Shown here piece after piece: positions 44,101 to 54,200 of a stretch of 64,000 nucleotides of DNA; the stretch's first letter is position 1, and every line of letters begins with the position of its first letter. The DNA is from Pontederia crassipes (lineage: Eukaryota > Streptophyta > Magnoliopsida > Commelinales > Pontederiaceae). A program made the position numbers and the translations under genes. The DNA is taken from positions 3,279,001 through 3,343,000 of the forward strand of contig JAUKPH010000017.1 of assembly GCA_030549335.1 (NCBI GenBank). The letters run 5' to 3'. The notes below the pieces were generated by a model that worked only from the letters and a program-made list of their open reading frames with translations, was not told the DNA's origin and searched no databases.

Positions 44101-46697
44101 TCCAGCATTATGTGGCGGCCGTGGAAAAAAGACGATGGTGCTGAGCTGGCACCCAGTGGGAGACGCCGAACAGTTGACATCCACGGCCTCCCACTTCATC
44201 TCCAACGGCCAGAGATAGCATTGGCAGTGGCGCGACAACTGGGGAATCCCATCTCCATTGCTCTCCCAGCCCTCGGATCGCCGGACCTGTCCATCACCTC
44301 TGTCTGCTGAGCGAAGAGCTGCTGATTCGAGGGGGGGACCACTGGCCTCGCCGACGACGCAGTCACGTAGCAAGTCAACGACACGCTGGATCTCAGGTGA
44401 CCACGGAATGGAAAGGGTAAGAGCCATCTCGGGTGCCAGCCTAGGGGAGGCATGGGTCGCATTTTGTTGAGGTCGCGCCTGTGCTGTCGCAGATGGACGT
44501 TCCATCCAGGATCGGGGGCACGACGTCCTCAGGTGACCCTCGCCCCTACAACTAAGGCAGCGGAGAGGGCCAGAGCAGAGCCGTGCGAAATGCCCCTCCT
44601 CTAAACATCTGTAGCAGCGCGAAGTAGGTCTGCTGCGGATATCTCGGATGCGGTCTAGGGTGGTCCAGCCATCGCTGAGATGAAGCACCCTGTGGCGCAT
44701 CGTTCCCGGAGAGGAGAGGTCGCTGCCAGCAGGGTCTGTCGAAGACGTGTGGAGGGGTTCCCCGTACAGTCTTCAGCGGAGGGGAAGGGAGAGGCCGCCG
44801 GAGTGCAGCTGGTGATGCGGCAGCGGGAGGTGGTGAGAGCGAAGCAGTGGAGCAAGCAGCAGGGAGAGAAAGAAGACAAGTTCGTCGGAAGCGACGCCAA
44901 CAGGGTCGCCGGAGACAGGTAAGCTCTCGTGCTCACAGGGGAAAAGTAGGCGATCAAAGCACAGGGGAAGAAAGGGATCGTCGGAGACGCCGCCGGCGAG
45001 GATCGCCGGAGACGGTGGAGGCACCGCCGACGGGGGCCGCCGGCAATGGTGGTGGCACCGCCGGGGAGAAGCTCCCGGCAATGTAAGGGCAGGATGCCCT
45101 AGGCGTAAGTCGCGCAGGTCGCCGGTGCCCTAGGCGTGCTCGTCGCGGGTCGCCGGTGCCCTAGGCGTGCTTGCGCGGGTCGCCGATGCCCAAGGCGTGC
45201 TCGCGCGGGTCCTGGTACCAAGGATCAGGTTTCCTGGTCGAGAGAAATGGCGGCTGGATGCCCTAGTCCGCTGTTCGCATGCTCACAGGGAACAGCAGGC
45301 GAGCAAAGCAGCAGAGGGAAAGAAGGCAATCGTCGGAGATGCCGCCGACGGAGGTCGCTGGAGACAGTGGTGGCACTGCCGACGGGGGTCGCCGGCAATG
45401 GCGGTGGCACCGCTGGGGAGAAGCCCCCGGCGATGTAAGGGCTGGTTGCCCTAGTCGTGGGTCACGCGGGTCGCCAGAGCCCTAGGCATGGGTCGCGCTT
45501 TCTGACCTTCAAATTCAGCTCACCTATTCTATTCTTTATTACTTGATACGATTAGTGCACTTGCTAGCAATTTAATTATTACAAATTTAAAGCATGAAAT
45601 CCCTTTTTGCTTGAGAGGTCCTGCTTACAATCTTTGCTACCTATATATGCTATCTCAAAGGACGTGGGTGGGTAGGATTGTTACTCAGAAACGACTTGAG
45701 AATATGTATACTAGCAGTAATTCCCAATTGTTCTAGAGTCATGCAGGTACAGGACTTTGCCCGATAATGTAAATGTAAGCCAACTGTTTTGGCATTCATT
45801 GAGGACAAGTCAAGGTTAACGGTTATGTTTAGAAGGAGAGTAATATAAGATATAGAGAGACAATAGGGTTTAAAGATTCAGTATGCGGAAACTGAAGGGG
45901 CGTCCTCCGTGCAACTGCACTAGCAGTGTGGATGCTTATTGTAAAGTGTTCAACTTCCCAATATTAAACATAAGACAGACTTGAAAGAAGAAATGCTTTC
46001 TAATGATTTATCCTCTTTAACCATTCTAATTATTCCCCTTATATATCAATCTACAGTCTAACAACAAGAGCAGTCAAGCCAAACAACTTATAATTATTAC
46101 ATTTTTATGAAAAACAACTTATAACTATACAGATTTATGCAGGTCATGTTTGGAGAATTCTTGGCATTTTTGTACAATAATTCACCATCACGCAACTCAC
46201 CAACATCCAAGCACAAAACAGAACATTCAGCAGCCATGACACAACAGGTTTTAACAGCAGGAAAGTAAGTACTCTTTAGATGAGAATGCCTTGGAATCGG
46301 GGCCCCCGTTCTTCACGTCCGGGCCTATCATTGACGCATCAAACAAATCCACCAAAAGTAAGTCCCAACTTAAATCGCAGACCCCTAATCATCGAATAAA
46401 AGATTGCAAAAGAACTGGCACAAAGGGAAAAAAACAATATACCAATAGGATTAGCAGAAAAATCATTCGCATCCCCAGCAACAAAGCCGTTACTTTGGAC
46501 CTGGAATCAAACAATTACGTCTGGCACGATGAAATGGAAAAAAAAAACTTTACAAATATAAGTTCATGAAAGAGAAAACCTCACATCATTGAGATTATTT
46601 TGAGAACAGAAACACGGATTCGCAAGGATAACTCTGAGCGAGGAAGCCAAAGATGATTTCTTTCCTGTGAACAACGGTGAGGCCCTGCAGAAATCAT
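38173..46697 (-). CDS. DUF1279 (FAM210-like) membrane protein
   Basis: Seven exons: 46697-46616, 46324-46273, 40751-40656, 38929-38876, 38795-38730, 38465-38387 and 38250-38173. They give 168 residues with matching phases. The core is clear: LVEKLKKYGVAGILSYGLLN, then FYFSPNPGRMGYLAAVER, MVWAGSQVTKIVRAGGALAL and a C-terminal membrane helix AAIVGLCLALALLLFLGLTL. This is the DUF1279 domain of FAM210-type proteins, found in plant plastids and in animal mitochondria. The molecular role in plants is not established. The first two exons (residues 1-45) rest on splice signals and frame alone; they would supply an organelle-targeting peptide starting MISAGPHRCSQER. Intron 2 (40752-46272) is about 5.5 kb and is filled with retroelements. 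Confidence 0.82.
39011..39391. mobile_element. Non-autonomous hAT element, 365 bp
   Basis: The insert 39019-39383 starts TAGAGGTGTGAC and ends, on the other strand, TAGGGTTGTTC. It is flanked by CATCTAGC and CATCTAGG, an 8-bp duplication with one change. The subterminal regions are rich in GGGTC/GACCC words as in the other hAT elements here, and the centre is AT-rich. It lies in intron 3 of the DUF1279 gene. Confidence 0.72.
39417..39461 (-). mobile_element. 13-bp T-rich insert with 16-bp duplication
   Basis: TTTTTTCTTAGGG (39433-39445) sits between two copies of AATACATGAGTAGTTT. On the minus strand the insert reads CCCTAAGAAAAAA, like a LINE end. It lies in intron 3 of the DUF1279 gene. 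Confidence 0.6.
40102..40200 (-). mobile_element. Truncated L1-type LINE tail, 67 bp
   Basis: The insert 40118-40184 is flanked by perfect 16-bp copies of AGAACTAACAAATATT. On the minus strand it carries GGATGAC ... GTCATCC, able to form a 7-bp stem, then TTTTTCTCCTCAAAA. The same tail ends the large element at 42295 and the copies at 41798 and 53353. Confidence 0.85.
41075..41470 (-). mobile_element. Chimeric RTE retrocopy with 27-bp TSD
   Basis: The insert 41102-41443 is flanked by identical 27-bp sequences (41075-41101 and 41444-41470). Its 3' half (to about 41250) is the RTE-derived unit with the GACCCCACCTAGTGGGATAA tail and TTG repeat. Its 5' half is unrelated and opens with an ATG frame reading METKTLPIEATEAIA and then EKKMDMSL. 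That resembles the N terminus of plant UAP56-interacting proteins (KMDMSLDDIIK), with GTGTAT, like an intron start, directly after it. The simplest reading is 5' transduction from a host transcript. Confidence 0.8.
41786..41966 (+). mobile_element. Truncated L1-type LINE tail, 157 bp
   Basis: The insert 41798-41954 is flanked by TTTTGCTAAATT on both sides. It ends GGATGACAACCACAACTCTG, then GGTCATTC, a T-run and an A-run, the same tail as the 42.3-kb element, and shares 'gagagcctaca' with it further upstream. It is 5'-truncated. Confidence 0.82.
42711..43270. repeat. 330-bp direct duplication inside LINE
   Basis: The unit starting GGCCACCCCTCTTGCTAGTG at 42711 recurs, diverged, at 43041 as GGCCACTCCCCTTTTTGGTG. 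Shared text includes 'gtgtggcgga' and 'ggcgaacctcc'. The offset is exactly 330 bp, a multiple of three, so the frame survives. Confidence 0.7.
42855..44180 (-). pseudogene. LINE ORF1-like protein, C-terminal part
   Basis: A 441-codon frame starting MSTVRRLPLGASSAPSSFF, with LECDDNLVGAARRS, LTLYAGTDSFTLKL and SWAEVVAGHP early on, followed by a long Pro/Thr/Ser/His-rich stretch. This resembles ORF1/gag-like proteins of plant L1 elements. It joins the zinc-knuckle frame (44014-44700) only through a frameshift near 44200, so the gene is broken. Ty1/copia gag is a less likely alternative. Confidence 0.55.
44014..44700 (-). pseudogene. LINE ORF1-like zinc-knuckle part
   Basis: A 228-codon frame with two CCHC knuckles, CYRCLEEGHFARLC and CLSCRGEGHLRTSC (about 44515-44616), typical of nucleic-acid-binding retroelement proteins. 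After about residue 165 the frame leaves the conserved path, and the next frame (44180 downward) takes over. Confidence 0.6.
44846..45465. repeat. Tandem GC-rich repeats in LINE 5' region
   Basis: Two long units of about 180-190 bp (44925-45112 and 45270-45465) share 'tgctcacaggg', 'atcgtcggaga', 'gccggcaatgg' and 'tgtaagggc'. Between them lie three to four 31-bp copies of 'gcgggtcgccggtgccctag' type (about 45110-45215). Tandem 5' monomers are known as promoters in some L1 LINEs; that role here is inference. Confidence 0.75.
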
Positions 46698-48287
46698 GTG
46701 CAAGGTATTCACAGCGGCAGCGGCAACGCTGATTGAGGGGGGGAAATCATTGGTGTTAGAAAGAGGAGGAGAAATGGGAAGAAGTAAGACTGTTGATAAC
46801 ACACACCACGAAAAGCGGCAGCGGAAGCCCGCCGCATTGTTGGTGGCCGGACAACCGGATTGGCGGCGCCGAAGTGGAAAAAGAAGAATGCATTCCGAGG
46901 AGCAGGACGGGACAGAGGAAGGCAAGCCGATATGTATTATTTAATAATTTTACTCGTCTACAATACTACTATATATATAACATATTGTTGTTTGGGTGAA
47001 ATGTTTTATATAGTACGAAATTCCAATCTATATATCTATATTCTATATATTAAAAAGGAAAGAAGTCTTAGTACTATTTAGGACAACAATAAAAAATCAA
47101 CATATAATTTTGTTAAAAGAATCAACTTTTTATTGAATAATTTGTTATATTTCATGAAACTAAATTTATTATAACCATATTATCTTTTTAATATTGGATT
47201 CAACAAATTTTTCTTGAAATAATTATGTATCGTCATGATCTTTAAAAGTTAGTTATGAAAAACTCATAATTTTATTTATTTATATTTTCAAATTCACTAT
47301 TTGTAGTTATAAATAGGGGATGCTTCCAAATTCAGGTATGTGCGTGTTAAGAAAATATTACACATATATGTATGGTGTCATTATGCGCCCACACATCCAT
47401 AGTCATCCGATCTGAGATGGATGGCCCAAAACACTTAGGGCATCTGATTCGCCGTGCATGCGTCTCCTTCCCTTAGCGATGTGTCCGGTTCATAGGTCTG
47501 TCGTGCGTGCCTCTCCTCCTCTCATCTTTGCGTGAGACTTTGCCAGCAACATCTCTGATCTCCTGCCCTTGTCGCCTTCGTCGCAAGGTTTCAGATTGAT
47601 CGCCCATTCACACATGAAGGGCAAGGATGCGATCGAGTTGCAGGGTTCACATATCGATCGTCACCTACATCAGTCTTGCTCCACCCTCCGCTCGAATCAA
47701 GACGCGCAAATCGATCTCATCGTAGATCGATCGTCGTCTCCCCTCAGTCCGCCGCCCTCTACGAGCCGTGAGCCCTTGGTCCTCCGCCACCCTCCGCCCT
47801 CCACTCACCGCTCGCACGTCACCCTCCGCACCACTCAGCACTGCCATCCCCCTCCGCCATCCGCTCGCCGACGCCCTCTACGAGGCGTACATCGCACGAA
47901 GATGAAATTAATGGATGTGACTTACTACGCTAGTAAGTGATGTCATGTCAAACCATTTGGATAACATATATGAGCCGAGCCAAGCCAACTGTAAACTTTT
48001 TCCCTGCCTACTTGTGTATTTTGTTGAATAAATCAAGTCTATTGAGTCTATCTGTCATGTTGACGTCATATTCATAACTCGTGCTATATTATACATGCAT
48101 TATTCCATGCTATAAGAAATGAAACAGTAGTATCTATTTTGCCTCCTACAAGCCGAAAAGTGATGGAAAGTTCAATCAATTCCATACAATAGAATATCAG
48201 ATGAAAAATAAACGAGCATTAATGCTCAAAAGCTAACTCGTGTGACCGGGTGAGCTCCCAACTGGACAATTTATTCTTGATAACTAG
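46698..48287. other. Intergenic DNA between two minus-strand genes
   Basis: Holds the likely 5' UTR and promoter of the DUF1279 gene (46698-46950) and the 3' UTR of the next gene (up to 48287). A CT-rich 123-codon frame at 47569-47940 has low-complexity Pro/His/Ser content and is not supported as a gene. Confidence 0.45.
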
Positions 48288-51200
48288 TTAACCCATTGGC
48301 TTGTTTGTCTGCTTCTTCGCTTTGGTTGTGTCCTTCTGCAGTTCTGTATTTGACAAGCGTTCAGCTTCCAGCGCTCGCTCAAGCTGTACAAATGCATACG
48401 AGTTCCATGATACTTGCGAGGCAAATATAGCATACAGAACATTATTAAGGAAATGTACCTTGGCTGCTCGAGCACTCCACTCTCCAAGTATAGCCCTCAG
48501 CCTTTCGTTTTCTTCAATGTACTGTAGTTGATTCACAAACAAAACTCTCAAAATTTACTTTGTTGGTTCTGGATATTTTATAGAATGATAGATAAGACAA
48601 GTATGGGCATGTAGGCACAACCTGATTATTTGTTATACGGATTCGTTGAACATCAGAGTCTCTTTCAGCAAGCAAATTACGTGCAAGGCGGAGCTCGGAG
48701 TGGACTTGGTTCATCTGCGATATCAATGCATCATTTATGTGTAATCAGTGCTTATATGTAAAGTATGTTTTGTGGGTAATGAAAACCCAGCTAATCCACA
48801 TCAATGAAATGCATTCATTAAAACTTAGATGCATCACAAAAATGCAGATCTTTCATTTAGCTCAGTACATTCATTAATGACATACATGTCATCATCGATG
48901 GGAAGAAAATGCTTAAGGACACACGATTTTAGGAAAAAATTGCATTGTCGTACCAAAGTCAAATGATTGCATGACAAGATGCAAGAATTCAAAGCATTAT
49001 TGACTAAAACATGCCATACCAATTACCAAGAATACATGCAGGTAGTACACTACCATTTCACATGCATCATCAAGTGATGCCAATGCATATAGATGCATTA
49101 TAATCAAATACTTAGATTACTACCGGAGTCCGGGAGTTGGTAACAAACTCATATGCGATGCTAATTGCATGCAGACATAGCCATTGCAATTATAAACTAG
49201 TGTAAAAACCAGTGTAAAAACCAGAAAGTGCCAACAATTTAGCCATTGCCAGAAAAGAAGCTTCAATACTTGGAAAATATATTTAACTTATATTGGTAGC
49301 TTAAATTTGCTAGTAGATTTATGATACATTGATTACCAAATATATGTGAATATGCACAGTATGAGTACTGATATTCATTGTGGATCAATTATCAGCCTGA
49401 TATCGCATATAACGTCGTTGCTTTACAACAACAACAACAACAAAGCCTTATCCCACTAGGTGGGGTCGGCTACATGGATCATACGACGCCATTCCGATAT
49501 TCGTTGATCCATATAACGTCGTTGCTTTATCAATATAAAAATATTTGCTTTATACATGTAGCAAGTATTTTTATATTGATTTTTTATTATAATCTCTTGG
49601 TAGACAACACTCGTACCTCTGCAGACAGAGCCCGCAATTCTTGATCACGAGATGCTAAAAGATGTGCAAGATCAACCTGCGTAGTAATAAAATGGATAAT
49701 TAATTATTCACTCTCATTTAGCAGGACAAAATCCACATTTTCTCAGTTATAGAATTATTTTTCTTCTTTTTATGTTTTTCCAGTTAATAGATTTCTTTTC
49801 TTTTTTCCACGTATGCAACATGTAAAAAACAAAGTTTAACAAGACCACTAATTGAATGCAGACTCAATTTCCTTTTATAGAGTATATAAATTGCTATCCC
49901 CAGTAAATTCAGTAATCTAACCTGCTGTACAGATTCCAAATAAAGAAAAAAATGGATGGTTATGAATCACCTATTAGCAGTCTTATGGTACTCATACCTA
50001 TCCAGTAGGTAATATTCCATGGATATTATGTCCAAAATGAAGCTGACCTTAATACAATTAATTTGAAGGCTTTTTCTTTTTCTTTTATTTTTTTTGAAAA
50101 TGTAGTACTTTTGGCTCTTCTTTTATACATTGTATTTCCGCATGATCGATCTCACTTTTTTTTTTCATTCTACAAAAGGCATTCCCACTACATTTTACTA
50201 TTTTAGTTATTTGAGCAAGATTCAGTTCTGTAAACTTGTCTACATCTTTCACTTCACACAGTTTAGAATCCTCCTCAAATATCTAGGCATGATTACCATT
50301 GTCAAAGACTCAAGGCATTGTTAGTATGGATTCATGGCCTTGGTTAGTTTTGTTAGGTTTCATTGCTGATTTAAAATTACAGTTGTTATGACAGTACTTA
50401 ATCCGACCTGTATTGTTGTACAGAAAAAGGTCAAATAGGAAGACTCCTTACCTCTGTTAACATTCTTCTTTCCTCTCATCCATCCCTAAGCCCATGTTTA
50501 TGTGGCACAATCAGCCAAAATTTCTAGGTTGGGCTATTGCGTATTATCAAATGGACAGGGAAAATGTATTTCTCACAAGAAGCTGGGGGTGCACCAAACT
50601 TGTGAGATTTTCTTGGCGTAAGAAATATGAATAAACCACGTCATCTTTTACAGTAGAAATATATTCTGAAGCAAAATCAACCAAATTGCAAGAAGATATT
50701 TTCCCATCTTTTTTTGGGAAAACCCCATCTAATTGTATTCTATGTGAATCTTACTCCTAGAAGAATCAACAGATTCCATTTTTTAAAGTAGGATAATTCA
50801 CAGAATTGAATAAAGCATTACTAACATAAATTATTATGATAACAACTTTGTTATCTAGAGAGTAAATAACTGAAAAATCTACTGATAGTGTTAGATTCTT
50901 GAACAATGTAGTTATGCCATGCAGTGAAATTTCACAGGAAATGGCAACAAAAGAATTTATTTCCAAGACAATGAATTGCTAGACCCATGTACTCTTGACA
51001 TAGGAGATCATGAAAAATCGGTGGGTTCAGCATAGAAGAATATACTAATCATTCAAGAATCTACCGCCTTGCCAAAAGAATGTAACAGAAAAATAACCTG
51101 AGGTGTACTTCCATCATCAGACCGCTGATATTTGCTTAAGCATTCCTGTAGGCGAAGAACCTGCGCACAAAAGCCAGCACTATGGAATTAAGAATTAGAT

Positions 51201-54200
51201 CGAATCATGGAATTTTATGCAATATAAAGGGGCTTGATATGTACATATCAACGACCCAGCAACTTAAGAAGACAATTATTTGTTAATGGAATATGCCTAT
51301 CCTTATCATAAGCTGATAAATTGCATAATAATCTAAAAACATAAAGCAGGCATACAATTGGCAATGCATCACAATCCTCTAAACAGATTATTACAAGAAG
51401 CAATCATTGGTTGAGTATCTACGCTCAAAAAGACTTGAAACATGTAAATGTAATTTCAATTTTCATGCACAGTTTGAGATTTGAGACGGGTTACATACAT
51501 AATTTGAAGAAAGACAACAGAAATTATGGTACAGGAAAACAAAAGAAGGGTCATATGCCTCTTGATCCATTGTATAGTGTGAAAGGTTTTCCAGATTTAA
51601 GTGCTCAGCCTGGTTTTAACTAGAAAAGAAAAAAACTGAATTGACATTAATCATCAAACATATATTCAGTATTCGAGCTTGTAGAAGAGGAGAAAGTCTT
51701 CAATAGGATATGATTATAAATAAAATACTTAAATATGTTGCTTTCATCAAAGGAGAATTCTTATTGCGCTGTTAATATACACCGATAAAAGGAAAATACT
51801 GACCAAAGAGTTTAAGGAATCAACCACAACGGTTCAGGAGTATTACCTCCTCACTCAAATAATGAATATTTTCTCGTTGGTATTGCAACAATGCCATCTG
51901 TTGATCAGATAGCCCACCACCATCATAATATCTGCATTGCCAACAAGTTTAAGGAGTTGAAGTTGACAATTTCATTTGAAAAAGAAATATACATATAGTA
52001 AATGTAAAAAATAAGTTATTGAATAGGTAAGCTAAAAATGCATATAATTATCAACTGAGTTAAATGTAAGGTGTGAGAGTTTCTCCGAGAAGTGCAATGG
52101 TTAGTTATGAGAGGCAAACTGAACAGAAAATGGAAAAAGTTAGAGAAGAAGGAAAAAACAGAAGCAAAAGAAATGTCAATTAAGTCAGTGTTCCTACCTT
52201 AGAAACCAAACTTTATTACTTAATCTGAATGACTATGCATAAATGTACTAGCATGCAGAATACACAGTAACAGATGCTCAACTACAAAAAAACATCCAAC
52301 ATAAATACATGGAAGTACAAAGGGATTAACGAGAAAAATCATAATGAGATCAAACCTTAAGAACTTGTACATTCACTTGACAGTTGAATGCATAAAAGAA
52401 CAGTTTGTACTCAAGTATGGAATATGAGAAAAAACAAAGAACAATCAGAGAGGGAAATGCTAGGAGAGCCTTCTTCTTCCCTCTCATTGAAACCAGATTT
52501 CGTCAAATAAAATTAGGAAGGCACGCAAGATAGTTAAACTACCAGAATTTGATTACATTGTTTATGAGTCTGGAATTCTGGATACATAAGTATTCTCAGT
52601 AGCTAAGATATAGTTTAATTGGTAGATCACCATCATAAGGTCTGGGAAAAACACACACGATAGTAATGTACAAGAAATCAATGATCATTCATCAAAACAG
52701 CGATATGTTCAAAATGGATAACAACTAACAAGCATGCTGACATTTAGAAAAACTACCATGCATCCACAAGAATTCTCAAATAATAGTCCACAGTTCACAA
52801 GATTAGTATACAATTGAATGTACAAAAATGGAGCACATGATATAAGAGCATCACAAAAAAACTTAGATAACTTAAAAATTCTCCAATGAATTAACAACAA
52901 ATGAACGGACCTCAAATCTTCCAATGAACTAGATGGTTGCAATGCAGAATATAGGGATCTCAAAACATCAGGCTGGCCATTTAAACAATTGTATTGTTGG
53001 ATGCACCCTGGAAAAGAACAGGATTTGGTTAGTTTCAAAAGTGTCTGGACAACATATTTGGCTTTAATTGTTTTTGGTAGCATTCCATCCTAGTTTCCCA
53101 AGTTTTGATATTGTTGCAGGTAAAAAATCCCTCCTGTTCACCATCCAACAGCCATACTTTTTCATTTTTGACATAAGTACCAAATTGCTTGCCCTTATTC
53201 AATATCTGCATCAATGAAGGATATGTTTAAACTGGATCAAGAGAAATGGGAAGCTAAACTATGCCAACTCAACCTTCATTTTTAGCAATGAACAAAACAA
53301 CTAGCTTTTTCCCGAGGGACTTTTTGCTTGCTATTCAAGAGTGGAGGATGATGATTACCTAAGTTTGGTAGTCATCCTTTTCATTTTCAAAAAAAAAAAG
53401 GTGGAGGATGATCACTCAAACTTGTAAGACGAGAAAAAAAATGGAGCCAGAGGTCAATTAAGGATTTAAATGTATGGATCTATATGCCAAAAAGTTGTGA
53501 CACTAGAACTCCTCTGTGTATGGTTAAATTACATTATTCATAATTTAGGGATGACCAATGCTAAGAGGATAATATCATGTTCTTTGCACATTCATTGAAC
53601 AGAGTGTAGGGTGAGTCATTATAATTATCTAATTTCTTTTTGAGGAGAAATTATCAATTTCTACTCAGTAGTTCTGCCATTTGGCACTCAAGTAAGGTGG
53701 TTTCATATGAAAAAATTGGATGACAATCCAATTCAACTTATATCCTTGTTTTAGGGAAATGATCATCCTTTTCTCATTCTAAAAGATAAAATAACAAGAT
53801 AACAGTTCGTTCTGCAGTACTGGACTAATCTTTCAAATATATAATGCAGTTAATATTTTAACAGATGACAAATGGTGTACCACAAATTTGTCTGATAGTA
53901 ACCAATGGTTTAACTAGAAATAGAAAATAGTCTTCATAAAAAACAGCAATTCTGTCTCGGGTATAAACTAATTGTTTCAACAAATAGCCCACGGAGGAGT
54001 AAGGAGAAAGATCAACCTGACACTTAAATGGTATTCACAAATAAAGCTTTAGTCAGACTGTCTCTTTACCTATATATATACTCATAAAGCATCCAGCACA
54101 AGTCACTTCAATAAGCATGACTATCCTGCACAAATTCGTTGTTGGCAAACAAGTATGATCCTGGAGAAGTTAGTTTTGTAGATAATACATTCCTTAGGAT

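Larger units (their letters stand above)
42295..45500 (-). mobile_element. L1-type LINE with ORF1 but no visible RT
   Basis: About 3.2 kb on the minus strand. The 3' end is at the left: a GGATGAC/GTCATCC stem-loop at 42316-42345 and CTCCTC then an A-tail. The GC-rich 5' part (44.8-45.5 kb) has tandem repeats, as in LINE 5' UTRs. The middle codes two CCHC knuckles and a Pro/Thr/Ser-rich protein, broken by one frameshift. No endonuclease or reverse-transcriptase motif is present, so the copy has lost ORF2 or belongs to an ORF1-only family. The right boundary and its target duplication are uncertain. It sits in intron 2 of the DUF1279 gene. Confidence 0.6.

Noticed and set aside
46291..46569. 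92-codon plus-strand frame
   Set aside because: Lysine- and Asn-rich without a domain; the opposite strand contains a phase-matched exon of the DUF1279 gene.
47569..47940. 123-codon plus frame rich in Pro, Ser and His
   Set aside because: CT-rich composition, no domain, and a comparable frame on the other strand.
50700..50735. Possible further LINE micro-insertion around 'cccatct'
   Set aside because: The flanking repeat is only 7 bp, too short to tell from chance.
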